A stretch of DNA of 64,000 bases from assembly GCF_018889995.1 (NCBI RefSeq), contig NZ_CP076547.1, positions 1,984,001 to 2,048,000 on the forward strand, written 5' to 3'. The DNA comes from Subtercola sp. PAMC28395 (lineage in GTDB: Bacteria > Actinomycetota > Actinomycetes > Actinomycetales > Microbacteriaceae). Numbering within the stretch: the stretch's first letter is position 1; every line of letters begins with the position of its first letter. Both the position numbers and the translations under genes were made by a program. Of this stretch, positions 17,166 through 26,308 are shown in pieces. A model generated the notes under the pieces. It did not search any database, had not been told where the DNA came from, and saw only the letters and a program-made list of their open reading frames with translations.

Positions 17166-19799
17166 GTGACGAAACACGACATGAGCGATGAAGTGACTAT
17201 GACCACCGTCGACCCCGACGGCGAATCCGAATTCGCGGAGCCAGAGGTTGCTGAGCTTCTCGACCCGAGGGCACTGCTCGCTGACTGGGCGAATGCCAAG
17301 GATGAGTGGGTGCGCCTACTCGTAGCTGAGGTTATTGCGACCGCGCGTCCTGTTGGCGAGTCAACGATCGAGAAGGCGTATCAGCTATTTCGCCAGGAAA
17401 AGGCCCTCGACAAGCGAGAACTGCCAGTCGTCCCTCAGCTCAACGTCGAAGCCCGTCAGGACGAGTCAGCGCCGCCGCTGACCCTGACTCGGCTCTCCGA
17501 GGTTCACGGCATCAATGCGCTGGTGTCTGGGTCGGTGATCGAGCCTCACGAGGGCTTGACGATTTTGTACGGCGAGAACGGCACCGGCAAGACCGGTTAC
17601 TCTCGCGTCTTCAAGGCGCTCGCGAACAGCCGCACTGCCGACACGATCCTCGGAGATATCGAAGCGGACGCCGTCGAGGTGCAGAGCGCAAAGCTCGAGT
17701 TCACACTTGGCGACCAAGCGCAGACCCTTGCCTGGGCCGGTGACCGAGGTGTTTCACCATTCACGAGAATGTCGATCTTCGATAGCCCCGCTGTCACGAC
17801 GCACGTCGATGAAGACCTTGACTACGTTTACGTTCCGGCCGCGTTGGCGTTGTTCAAACACGTCACCGCAGCGATCCAGGCGGTCACAGGTCAGGTTGAC
17901 TCAGCTATTACCAATATCGGCTCCGGGAGCCCAAGTCTGCTCTCACGGTTCCAACGCGGATCCACCGTCTATCCGCTCATCGAGACGCTCGGCGCGTCCT
18001 CCGCTCTTGTTGATCTCAAATCGAAGGTCAAGGCGGGTGAAACTGTCAACACGGAACTCGACTCGCTGACCCAAGCGGTAGCGGCTTTACGCGCCAATAC
18101 GATGGGCACACAGATTACGGCGCTCAAGAGCCAGCAGCGTGTCTTGACCCAGGCCGTGGCTGCAGCAGACGCCCTGTCCGCCTTCGACCAGACGGCCTAC
18201 AACGCAGCTCTTGCCAAGCGGACACAACTCGCAACTGATTACGAGACCTTTCGAAGCGAACTCTTCGCCGTTGCTGATCTGCCCGCTGACCCCGACGACA
18301 CATGGAACGACTTCATTGAGGGAGGCGAAGCCTATCGTCAGCACCTTGTCGATCTTGGAGTACACGATGCGGATCGGTGCCTTTACTGTCGCCAGCCCTT
18401 GCTCGACCCCGCGCGAGATCTTCTCACGCGCTACTCGACCTACCTAGAAGACAAGATTTCGGAGGACATCCGCACAACCGACGGTGCGCTGACCGCTTTC
18501 AGGCATCAGATTGCCAGTATCCAAAGCAATGAGATGGCCGCGTTCATCGAGGAGTACAAAGACTCCGACGAAGCCAACCGGCCAACGTACTTCGCACAGG
18601 TCGAGACGATTGAAGCCACACGGAGCGCGGTCGCCGCTGCCCTCACCGATAGTGAGTCAGCCGACATCAAGATCGTAGATCTGGTCAACTCGGCGAAGGG
18701 CGCGGTCGCCAGCGCCCTGAATGCTGCTGGCGCGAGCATCACCGATCTGGAGAACCAGCAACAGAATCGGGTGAAGGTGCTCGATGAGAAGCAGACAGAG
18801 CTGCTGGAGTTCAAGGACGCCGTCGAACTCGGTAAGTCATGGCCGCTGATCGAAACTCAGGTCAAGAGTGCCAAGGAAGCGGACCGTCTGCGAACTCTCA
18901 AGAAACCGATGCCGCAAATGGCCAGAGCGGTCACGGAACTCTCCAAGACCGCCAGCAATCAACTGATCAACCTGAGCTTCGACGCACTGTTCATTGAGGA
19001 GTGCGAGGCGCTCCGGGCACCACCGATGAAGCTGCAGTTCGTCGGCCGCGACGGCAAGGCCCAGCGTCGGAAAGTTATGACTGGTAAGCACAAACCGTCG
19101 AAGGTGCTATCTGAAGGTGAACAGAAAGTACTGGCCCTTGCTGACTTCTTGGCTGAGGCGCGGCTTGCGGGCATTACTGCGCCGGTGATCTTCGATGATC
19201 CGGTATCCAGCCTCGACCACCGTCGCGTCAACGAGGTGGCTCAGCGGATTGCTCGATTGGCCGACGATATCCAGGTCATCGTTTTCACCCACGACATCCT
19301 TTTCGCCACGACGCTCCTCAATCTTTCGGAGAAGTCGAAGCGCTGCTCCCTGTTCCAAATCACGGACGAAAGTGGCAAAGGACAGGTCACCCGAGCAACT
19401 GGTTTGCGCACGGACTCGCTAAGCGCAATCCGAGGGCGAATTAATGCTGCGATTCAAAATGCGAAAGCCCAGGAGGGTGAAGTACGAGATGCGCTTGTGC
19501 GGATGGCATACAGCCATATTCGGGCGTGGTGCGAAGTTTTCACCGAAGAAGAGCTGCTGAAGGGTGTCACCAAGCGCTACCGCGCGAACGTTCAGATGAC
19601 CACCCTCCCGAGCATCGACGGCAGCAAACTCGACGAGATTGGTCCTAAGGTAACCGAGATATTCGAGGTTGCCTGTCGGTACATTGATGGCCATTCCCAA
19701 CCGCTTGTGACGCTGGGCGTCAGCCCTACCCTCACCGGCCTGGAGCAGCACTGGACCGAGCTTCAAAACCTCAAGATGGTCAACGACGGCAAGTCATGA
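17166..19799 (+). CDS. Zinc-hook ABC ATPase, RloC/PrrC-like candidate anticodon nuclease
   Basis: The 877-aa protein has a split ABC ATPase head: Walker A YGENGTGKTGYS near residue 136, a VLSEGEQKVLALADFLAEA signature, and Walker B VIFDDPVSSLDHRR near 674, then QVIVFTHDILF. Between them are long coiled coils with a CLYC zinc-hook motif near 405. The C-terminal domain after the head contains R779-x4-H784 and R786-x3-E790, then a conserved GHSQP His near 843. PrrC and RloC combine the same ATPase style with a C-terminal tRNA anticodon nuclease whose triad is Arg, Glu and His, with Arg and Glu four residues apart as here. The gene follows the OLD-like stop directly (GTG 17166; ATG 17181 possible). 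A guard role for the restriction enzyme, as in EcoprrI, is inferred. Confidence 0.8.
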   Translation: MTKHDMSDEVTMTTVDPDGESEFAEPEVAELLDPRALLADWANAKDEWVRLLVAEVIATARPVGESTIEKAYQLFRQEKALDKRELPVVPQLNVEARQDESAPPLTLTRLSEVHGINALVSGSVIEPHEGLTILYGENGTGKTGYSRVFKALANSRTADTILGDIEADAVEVQSAKLEFTLGDQAQTLAWAGDRGVSPFTRMSIFDSPAVTTHVDEDLDYVYVPAALALFKHVTAAIQAVTGQVDSAITNIGSGSPSLLSRFQRGSTVYPLIETLGASSALVDLKSKVKAGETVNTELDSLTQAVAALRANTMGTQITALKSQQRVLTQAVAAADALSAFDQTAYNAALAKRTQLATDYETFRSELFAVADLPADPDDTWNDFIEGGEAYRQHLVDLGVHDADRCLYCRQPLLDPARDLLTRYSTYLEDKISEDIRTTDGALTAFRHQIASIQSNEMAAFIEEYKDSDEANRPTYFAQVETIEATRSAVAAALTDSESADIKIVDLVNSAKGAVASALNAAGASITDLENQQQNRVKVLDEKQTELLEFKDAVELGKSWPLIETQVKSAKEADRLRTLKKPMPQMARAVTELSKTASNQLINLSFDALFIEECEALRAPPMKLQFVGRDGKAQRRKVMTGKHKPSKVLSEGEQKVLALADFLAEARLAGITAPVIFDDPVSSLDHRRVNEVAQRIARLADDIQVIVFTHDILFATTLLNLSEKSKRCSLFQITDESGKGQVTRATGLRTDSLSAIRGRINAAIQNAKAQEGEVRDALVRMAYSHIRAWCEVFTEEELLKGVTKRYRANVQMTTLPSIDGSKLDEIGPKVTEIFEVACRYIDGHSQPLVTLGVSPTLTGLEQHWTELQNLKMVNDGKS

Positions 19800-20246
19800 C
19801 ACGGAGCAATCCCGCGCTTGAGCGTCCACCTTGTTGCCATGAGGGTCGCGCATGACTATGCCTCGCTCTCTCAGTCGACTGAGAACCGTGGTCGCGTTGA
19901 CTCCGAGGCGATCGCCCACTCTGGCAAGTGAATACCCGTCCTCGTATAGGCGAACCATCTCGTCGATCTGTTCAGGCGTCGGCGAAGTGCGTCTGAGGGC
20001 AACGCCTTGCCGCTTCAGAACAGCACTGATCGTCACCCTATGACAGTTGTACTCGGCCGCAAGTTCATAGACTGTCTTGCCCAATTTGTATGCCGCGATA
20101 ACCTGGCCGACCTTTTCGTCCGAGAATCGTGGTTGTGCCTTGCGTTGACGACCGCCGGTCGCCTGCGTTCGTGTAACGGCGGGCTTGGTGAGAAGGTGTC
20201 GGCGGACCTTCCGCAGTTCGTTTGCATGGGAGGAGAACAGTCCCAC
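19794..20246 (-). CDS. Helix-turn-helix DNA-binding protein (recombinase-like HTH repeats)
   Basis: The C-terminal two thirds carry two consecutive Hin-type helix-turn-helix units: [20 protein letters not shown] with [17 protein letters not shown], then [19 protein letters not shown] with [16 protein letters not shown]. No catalytic serine-recombinase domain is present. The frame is open up to an ATG at 20327, but that would place the terminator hairpin (20255-20285) inside the gene and has no ribosome site. GTG at 20246 (or TTG 20249) is preferred because AGGTGAG lies about 9 bp upstream. It converges with the defence operon with a 6-bp overlap. It may regulate the island, or be the remnant of a second recombinase. 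Confidence 0.65.
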   Translation of the reverse strand: MGLFSSHANELRKVRRHLLTKPAVTRTQATGGRQRKAQPRFSDEKVGQVIAAYKLGKTVYELAAEYNCHRVTISAVLKRQGVALRRTSPTPEQIDEMVRLYEDGYSLARVGDRLGVNATTVLSRLRERGIVMRDPHGNKVDAQARDCSVS

Positions 20247-20254
20247 CAATCGAA

Positions 20255-20285
20255 GTGGCTCACCTGGCGGTGAGTCACTTTTTTT
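20255..20285 (+). terminator. Intrinsic terminator at the right end of the island
   Basis: Arms GTGGCTCACC (20255-20264) and GGTGAGTCAC (20269-20278, one G-T wobble) enclose a TGGC loop and are followed by seven T residues and GTTT. It reads on the plus strand, so it would stop transcripts leaving the defence operon before the chromosomal gene at 20552. Confidence 0.85.
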
Positions 20286-20551
20286 GTTTCTCTGCCTCAG
20301 CCGCGGGCACGCGTATATACGTGACATCCCGATTGCACGGCATCAGTCTGTGGCCGCACTCCTCGGGAGGCGCAACTGTTGCGAAACTTGCAACAACTGC
20401 CGAAAAGGGGAAATCTTCTCAGGTCGACCACTACAACCCTGATGTAGTTACCAGTTCATCGTGCTTGCAGTCGTCTGACCGCCGGACAGGGTTGCGCCGG
20501 CTCCGACGCTCGGGAGGTGCGTGCGGTCGCGCGCCTGCGATACTGACGGGT

Positions 20552-21634
20552 ATGACAGGAGATCGCCAATGGATCACCCGTGCTGTGAAAGAGCTCGCCG
20601 CAGACAGTACCCGCAGCGCCGACACGCACTTGCTGCGCTTCCCCCTGCCGCGTGACTGGGGTGTTGACCTGTACTTCAAAGACGAGTCGACGCATCCGAC
20701 CGGGTCGCTGAAGCACCGCTTGGCCAAGTCGCTGTTCATTTATGGGCTCGTCGGCGGCCGCATTCACGAAGGTACAACCGTTGTCGAGGCGTCGAGCGGC
20801 TCGACCGCAGTGTCGGAGGCCTATTTCGCTCGCCTGCTCGGGCTGCCATTTGTTGCCGTCATGGCCGCCTCAACGAGCCGGCGCAAGGTCGAACTCATCG
20901 AGGGGTACGGAGGAACGTGCGTCATGGTGGCCACGGCGGGAGAGGTTTACGCCACGGCCGAGCGCATCGCAACCGAGGCCGGCGGGTACTATCTCGACCA
21001 GTTCGCGAATGCCGCGGTGGCGACCGACTGGCGCGGAAACAACAACATCGCGCGCTCGATCTTCGAACAGATGGAGGGTGAGCGCTACCTCGAACCGGCC
21101 TGGATTGTCGCTGGCGCAGGCACCGGGGGAACTTCGGCCACCATCGCCCGCTACGCCCGATATGCGGGCACCGCGACGCGAGTCGCCGTGGGGGACCCCG
21201 AGGGTTCGGCCTTCGAATCCTTGTGGCGTACGGGTCGCCGGGATATCGTGGCCGCCGGTTCGCGCATCGAGGGTATCGGGCGCCCGCGGGTCGAGTTGTC
21301 GTTCCTGCCCCACGTGATCGACCTGGTGAAAACCATCCCCGACGCCGCGTCGATCGCCGGTATGCACGTGGTTACAGAGAATCTCGGCAGGGCACCGGGG
21401 CCGTCGACGGGTACCAATCTGGTGCTTGCTCTCGAGCTCGCCCGCGGAATGGTCGCCGCTGGCGAGCGGGGCAGCATTGTCACACTGCTCTGCGACGGGG
21501 CCGACCGCTACTCCGACACGTACTACGACGCCGCTTGGGTGGCGCGGCAGGGTTTCAATGTTGAACCCCACCTCAGCTCGCTGCGCCAGCGCCTCGCTTC
21601 GCGGCCCCTGACGCGGCCTCCGACGGCCTTGTAG
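20552..21634 (+). CDS. PLP-dependent cysteine synthase-fold enzyme, Cds1-like L-cysteine desulfhydrase
   Basis: The 360-aa fold-type II PLP enzyme has the cofactor lysine in [15 protein letters not shown], a substrate loop [20 protein letters not shown] and a phosphate-binding glycine loop [17 protein letters not shown]. The sequence resembles mycobacterial Rv3684 (Cds1), which releases sulfide from cysteine, more than CysK or CysM, but the reaction cannot be proven by eye. The reading frame is open further upstream, but ATG 20552 is preferred: it lies 7 bp after a GATACT -10-like hexamer (20539-20544), suggesting leaderless translation. It is the first core gene right of the island and is monocistronic. 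Confidence 0.85.
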   Translation: MTGDRQWITRAVKELAADSTRSADTHLLRFPLPRDWGVDLYFKDESTHPTGSLKHRLAKSLFIYGLVGGRIHEGTTVVEASSGSTAVSEAYFARLLGLPFVAVMAASTSRRKVELIEGYGGTCVMVATAGEVYATAERIATEAGGYYLDQFANAAVATDWRGNNNIARSIFEQMEGERYLEPAWIVAGAGTGGTSATIARYARYAGTATRVAVGDPEGSAFESLWRTGRRDIVAAGSRIEGIGRPRVELSFLPHVIDLVKTIPDAASIAGMHVVTENLGRAPGPSTGTNLVLALELARGMVAAGERGSIVTLLCDGADRYSDTYYDAAWVARQGFNVEPHLSSLRQRLASRPLTRPPTAL

Positions 21635-21767
21635 GCCGTCTTTCCATTCTGACCGCCCATGTACAGGGTCGCCTCGGCCTGACCGACTGTAAGGGAACGG
21701 TGCGTCAGGTCACCAGACACACCGTCGGCCCCTCAACCGCAGCCCGCGAACGTAGGCTGGGGGAGCG

Positions 21768-22541
21768 ATGAGACAGACGAAGAACCGCATTCATCCGCCG
21801 TACTTATGGAGTGGTGGGCGCCGACGGTTGGCCGAATCGGTGGCCGCCGCGGTGCCGGAGTATTTCGGGGACTTCGTCGATCCGGCGCTGACGAGCGGCG
21901 CGGCGGCCGTCGCGGTGATGCAGGCCCGGCCCGAGGCCGCCTTCAGGCTGTCGAGCGATGACGCCGAACGCGTGAATGTCTGGCGAGTCACAGAAACCGA
22001 CGTCAGCGGGCTGGTCGAACGAGTAGCCCAGCATGTGGGCCGAAGCAGTGCGCATTACTTCGCCGAACTTCGCCAGAGCCAGTCGGGTGGTGACGTCGAG
22101 TCGGCTGCCAGGTTCGTGTATCTCTGTGGCGCAGCTCAGGGAGGGGGTGAGGCCGCGTCGCCGGACGGGTTTCGCTCTGCACTGTTCAGCCCGCGCACCA
22201 TTGCGTTCGATGAGGCGAATCTGCGGAGACTGTCGGCTCTTCTTCGTGAGCGGCAGGTCAGTTTCACGGTTCAGGGTGCCTTCGATGCGCTGCGGGGCAT
22301 CACCGCAGACGATTTCGTGTTCTTCGATGCCCTGTCGGATGCCCGGCCTGATGCCCGGCGCGAGGTGGCGAGCCTCGTGAAGTCGATCAATGCAAAGGGG
22401 GCGCAGTTGCTGTTACCCGCCCCAGCGCTGGTGGATGATCGGGAGTGGTTGGGGCGCCTCGAAGGGGTGTCGCGCCTCGAGGAGGTGCCCGCGCTCGACG
22501 CGGTGTGGGTGAACCGGGTGCTTCGGCGGGCGCTCGCCTGA
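21768..22541 (+). CDS. Dam-like DNA adenine methyltransferase homologue with lost catalytic motifs
   Basis: The 257-aa protein opens with YLWSGGRRRLAESVAAAVP and FVDPALTSGAAAVAV, which align in order with the Dam/D12 start (WAGGKxxL, then FVEPFxGGGAVFF). The SAM-binding glycine cluster is altered. Where Dam enzymes have the catalytic DPPY, this protein has VFFDALSDARPDA. It keeps the overall size and order of the family but should not methylate. The gene is intact, with ATG 21768 behind a GGGGGAG-type site, so it may be a maintained DNA-binding pseudoenzyme. Downstream the next gene is 90 bp away on the same strand. Confidence 0.65.
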   Translation: MRQTKNRIHPPYLWSGGRRRLAESVAAAVPEYFGDFVDPALTSGAAAVAVMQARPEAAFRLSSDDAERVNVWRVTETDVSGLVERVAQHVGRSSAHYFAELRQSQSGGDVESAARFVYLCGAAQGGGEAASPDGFRSALFSPRTIAFDEANLRRLSALLRERQVSFTVQGAFDALRGITADDFVFFDALSDARPDARREVASLVKSINAKGAQLLLPAPALVDDREWLGRLEGVSRLEEVPALDAVWVNRVLRRALA

Positions 22542-22630
22542 GGCGCCGTTAGTCTGGTGCCTGTGAATCGAACGTGCTGCATCTCCTGCTCCCGTGACCG
22601 CTACCACCACCTGTGAAGAACGGACCTGCA

Positions 22631-24208
22631 ATGACGACCGACGCTCTGGTCATCCACACAACCCACGGCCCCGTGCGCGGAGTCGCCGAGGGCTCGGTGC
22701 ACGTGTGGAAGGGAATTCCGTTCGCCGCAGCGCCCATCGGTGAGCTCCGCTGGCGGGCACCCGTTGCGCCTGACACATGGAGAGATGTGCGCGATGCCAC
22801 CGTCTTCGGCAACGTCTGCCCTCAGGCCACCAACGCGGTCATTTCACTCGACCCGACAGCCCAGCACGATGAGGATTGCCTGAACCTCAACGTCTGGCGA
22901 TCGTCAGGGTCGACGACCGGTACAGACGCTGCGGAACCGGCCACAGGTGAACGGCCGGTTCCCGTCATGGTCTGGGTTCACGGCGGCGCCTATGTATTCG
23001 GGGCGTCGAGCCAGAAACTGTTCGATGGCGCGTCGCTGGTGGCCGGCGGCGAGGTGATCCTCGTGACGATCAACTATCGACTCGGCGGCTTCGGGTTTCT
23101 CGAACTCACGTCGCTGAATTCAGAGACCGAGCACTTCGACACCAACCTGGCCCTTCGTGACGTGGTTCTGGCACTCGAGTGGGTGCGCGACAACATTGCT
23201 GCCTTCGGCGGCGATCCCGAAGCTGTGACCCTCTTCGGAGAGTCGGCTGGGGGTGGCATCGTCACCACACTGATGACAGTGCCGGCCGCGAAGGGGCTCT
23301 TCGCCCGGGCCGTGGCGCAGAGCTCACCGGCGACCTCCGTGTACGACGAGCACCGGGCATCCACTGTTGCCAGCGCGTTTCTCGAGCAGCTCGGAGTTGC
23401 GCCGGCGCAGGCTGCGACGCTGCGGGGCATCAGCGCAGACCGCATTGTCGAGGCGAGCATGGCCGTCTTTCAGAACGTGCCGACCACCGCGCCCGGCACC
23501 CTCGCCTTTGCCCCCGTTGTAGACGGCGATCTTGTGCCAGAGCAACCGCTGACGGTCTTCCGCGAGGGCAGGGCACACGCCGTGCCTCTGATCATCGGTA
23601 CGAACAAAGACGAAGCAGCCATGTTCAAGATGATGAAGTCGCCGCTGATGCCCATCCAGCCCGACACCATCAGGGAGATGTTCAACGGCATCGCGGCAGA
23701 GCACCCCGAGATCACGCTGCCGAGCGAGGCCCAGATCGGCTCAGCGTACTCCGGGCTGTCGGTGAAGGCCGAGGGTATGGGTGTCGCGCGCGATGTGGGC
23801 TTCCGTATGCCAGCGGTCTGGATCGCCGAAGGGCAGAGCGCCGTCGCCCCGGTCTACCTCTACCGCTTCGACTGGGCGACGCCCATGCTCCGGATGCTCG
23901 GAATCGGTGCCACGCACGCCACCGAGTTGCCCTACCTCTGGGGCAATCTCGTCTCGGGGCCGAAGGACATCACGTTCAAACTCGGCGGACTGCGGGTCGG
24001 AAAGACGGTCTCGGCCCGCATGCAGGAGCGCTGGCTGGCGTTCGCCGTCACCGGCACGCCAATCGGCCTCGACGGGGAGCCGGAGTGGAAGGGATATTCG
24101 AGCGAAGAACGCTCGACGCTGGTCATCGACAGGCACGATCGCGTGGTCGACGACCTCGATGGTGCCCTTCGAAAGGCGTGGGGTGACGAGGTTCTGAGCT
24201 TCGTCTAG
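22631..24208 (+). CDS. Type-B carboxylesterase/lipase family protein
   Basis: The 525-aa alpha/beta hydrolase has the family's N-terminal GPVRGVAEGSVHVWKGIPFA, the DEDCLNLNVW motif, the oxyanion region VWVHGGAYVFG and the nucleophile elbow FGESAGGG. The catalytic acid and the His in GATHATELPYLWG complete the layout. It hydrolyses carboxylic esters; the substrate is unknown (p-nitrobenzyl esterase-like in size). No signal peptide is seen, so it should be cytoplasmic. The start is ATG 22631, with a GTG at 22613 as the alternative. It stands alone between the Dam-like gene and the surface-protein gene. Confidence 0.9.
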   Translation: MTTDALVIHTTHGPVRGVAEGSVHVWKGIPFAAAPIGELRWRAPVAPDTWRDVRDATVFGNVCPQATNAVISLDPTAQHDEDCLNLNVWRSSGSTTGTDAAEPATGERPVPVMVWVHGGAYVFGASSQKLFDGASLVAGGEVILVTINYRLGGFGFLELTSLNSETEHFDTNLALRDVVLALEWVRDNIAAFGGDPEAVTLFGESAGGGIVTTLMTVPAAKGLFARAVAQSSPATSVYDEHRASTVASAFLEQLGVAPAQAATLRGISADRIVEASMAVFQNVPTTAPGTLAFAPVVDGDLVPEQPLTVFREGRAHAVPLIIGTNKDEAAMFKMMKSPLMPIQPDTIREMFNGIAAEHPEITLPSEAQIGSAYSGLSVKAEGMGVARDVGFRMPAVWIAEGQSAVAPVYLYRFDWATPMLRMLGIGATHATELPYLWGNLVSGPKDITFKLGGLRVGKTVSARMQERWLAFAVTGTPIGLDGEPEWKGYSSEERSTLVIDRHDRVVDDLDGALRKAWGDEVLSFV

Positions 24209-24387
24209 GCAGAACTCGGCTCTCATTCACGTCTGACGCAGCCAGTGCGTGATTTCTGGCGACCGAAAGCGACTACGGTTCGCTGCCTCACGAATGCTTG
24301 ACCTATCCTCAATCTGACTGTTACTCTGCTCCCGAGCGATGGTGTCCAACAAGGTGGTGCCGTCAAGGGCTGGTGGGGGTTGTGCAC

Positions 24388-26178
24388 GTGGCGGGACACA
24401 AGCGGAAACGGTTCGGAATCCTGGCTCTCACAGCGGCGGTGGCAGCCGCAGCAGCCCTCAGTTTCGGCGTCATGTCGAGTGCGCAGGCCGATACGAGCAC
24501 GGAATCGTCATACTCGGCGACAACCGTGGTGCCGCTTCCGCCCGCATCGACATTCTCCGGCAGTGCGGGAGGTGATGGTTGGGCATTGGCCGTCGAGCCC
24601 GACGCGGTGTACAACGTGTTCCACCATGCGTCGACACTGCAAGTCGCCTGTCACCTTCAGACTGACGCATCCGAGTGTTACAGCCCACGAACGATCACAG
24701 ACACATCGGATTCAAGCAACTTCGCGGTATCCGGCCAACCGGGGCTCTGGGCTGACACGGCGAACTCCAAACTCTACGTCTACGCGACGAAGGTCTCCGA
24801 CACGTCAGCCGGTGTCGTCTGCGTCGACACGGCCGCGGCGGCCTCGGACCCGAACCCCTTCTGCGGCTACACCGTTCTCGCGCCTGCTGGTGATGCGCCC
24901 CTGGCCGGGAGTATCAGCGCTCTCAGCAACCCGGTTCTCGTCGGTACGAAGTGGTACGCCTTCAACACAGTGACCGACGCGTCGACTGGCGCCAAGAATC
25001 ACCTCTTGTGCTTCGACACGACCGCGAAGGCCGCCTGCGGCTCGCAACCGTTCGACATTGTCGGGGCTGCATCGCTGTCGACCAACGGGGGATTCCCCGT
25101 GCCGTCGATCGCCGCAATCGGAAGCCAGATCGTGATTCCCGTCGTCGTCACTGCCCCCGATGCGGCACAGCAACTCGAGTGTTTCAACACCACAACGAAT
25201 GCGCTCTGCGGCGGATCGTGGCCGGTCGACACGAGCTTCGGGTACATCGGCAGCAATGGCGCGGCCTTCCCACTGCTCAATGCCTCGGGAATCCCTGTCG
25301 GAGTATGCCTTCCGACCTCTGCCAACCAGTGCTTCAACCAGAACGGCGAATCGGTCGCAACGCCGGCGGGGTTGCCTGCAGCCATCGGGGCCAACCTCGT
25401 CTGGAACGGACCGGCTCTCACGGTCGGTCCGCGTGTCTTCGTGGCGAATGGGTTGAATGATTCCGTCGGCTGTTATGACTATGCCGCGGCCGCAGGGTGT
25501 GCGAACTTTCCGAAGGCCCTCAACGGACTCAGCCTCCTCTACACCGTGAACGGGGATCCACAGCGCCCCTCGTGCATCTGGGTCAATGCCGACAGTGGTG
25601 AAGCCCAGATCCAGAACTTCGACGCGTACAGCGCTGGCAACTGTGGTGCGGGTTCGATCCGCGTCTTCGCTGCCTCCTTCGTCGCCCCCCAGGAGCAATG
25701 TGTGCCGACGTCGTGGCAGTCACTCCAGATCCTCGAGCCGGCTCCCGGTTCCTACACCGGCGCAACTGTCTCGTTCGTCGACAGTGACGCCACCCCGATC
25801 CCGAATGCGCCCGACAGGCCGGTCGGCGCTGACGGCAAAGTCGACCTGACCGGTCTCGACCTCAATGCGGGCATCGGCCTGCCGCAATTCCTCATTCAGT
25901 TCGCGGACCAGGGCCAGCAGATCGGTTCGGTGAAGATCCAGTTCACCTGGACCGGGGCCACCGACGTGGTCTGTGGTGCGTCCGTGCCGACAACCCCGAC
26001 ACCGACTCCGACGGCGACGCCGTCAACCACTCCCACGGCGCATCCGGCTCTCGCCGCGACAGGCGCGACCGTGCTCCCGGCAGTGGGTATCGCTGCTGGA
26101 CTGGTGGGTGCTGGCGCGTTGGTGCTCGCCCTGGTGATGATGGTTCGGCACCGCAGGGTCGCCCCGCCGAAGAAATAG
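24388..26178 (+). CDS. Secreted Cys-rich repeat protein with LAATG sorting-like tail
   Basis: After GTG 24388 come a basic N-terminus (HKRKRFG) and a hydrophobic signal sequence ending near SSAQADT. The mature part contains about seven modules that each carry a pair of cysteines, usually 7-8 residues apart (for example LLCFDTTAKAACGSQPF and LECFNTTTNALCGGSWP), suggesting a beta-propeller with a disulfide in each blade. A Thr/Pro linker (TPTPTPTATPSTTPT) leads to HPALAATGAT, a membrane span and a basic tail, similar to a sortase or LPxTG-like anchor. It is probably displayed on the cell surface. Enzyme motifs are not seen. The exact start is uncertain because GTG codons occur at several nearby positions. 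Confidence 0.75.
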   Translation: MAGHKRKRFGILALTAAVAAAAALSFGVMSSAQADTSTESSYSATTVVPLPPASTFSGSAGGDGWALAVEPDAVYNVFHHASTLQVACHLQTDASECYSPRTITDTSDSSNFAVSGQPGLWADTANSKLYVYATKVSDTSAGVVCVDTAAAASDPNPFCGYTVLAPAGDAPLAGSISALSNPVLVGTKWYAFNTVTDASTGAKNHLLCFDTTAKAACGSQPFDIVGAASLSTNGGFPVPSIAAIGSQIVIPVVVTAPDAAQQLECFNTTTNALCGGSWPVDTSFGYIGSNGAAFPLLNASGIPVGVCLPTSANQCFNQNGESVATPAGLPAAIGANLVWNGPALTVGPRVFVANGLNDSVGCYDYAAAAGCANFPKALNGLSLLYTVNGDPQRPSCIWVNADSGEAQIQNFDAYSAGNCGAGSIRVFAASFVAPQEQCVPTSWQSLQILEPAPGSYTGATVSFVDSDATPIPNAPDRPVGADGKVDLTGLDLNAGIGLPQFLIQFADQGQQIGSVKIQFTWTGATDVVCGASVPTTPTPTPTATPSTTPTAHPALAATGATVLPAVGIAAGLVGAGALVLALVMMVRHRRVAPPKK

Positions 26179-26186
26179 CAGTTCAG

Positions 26187-26214
26187 GGTGACGGGGCGCG
26201 AGCGCCCCGTCACC
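26187..26214 (+). terminator. Strong GC hairpin after the surface-protein gene
   Basis: Arms GGTGACGGGGCG (26187-26198) and CGCCCCGTCACC (26203-26214) form a 12-bp perfect stem with a CGAG loop, 8 bp past the stop codon. There is no T-tract, which is common for actinobacterial terminators. Confidence 0.75.
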
Positions 26215-26308
26215 ACCCGCGGTGAACGTTGTGCCGCTACCATATGGTCATTCCAGTGAATTGGTGGCGACGAAGGCACCTTTCTCCCTCTGACCGCGGA
26301 GCCGTGAA

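Noticed and set aside
20255..20278. Part of the tRNA 3' end repeated near the right edge (CAGTCCCACCA at about 20238-20248)
   Set aside because: It differs from the tRNA end CAGCTCCACCA at two of eleven positions and is not extended by further identity, so it is probably chance.
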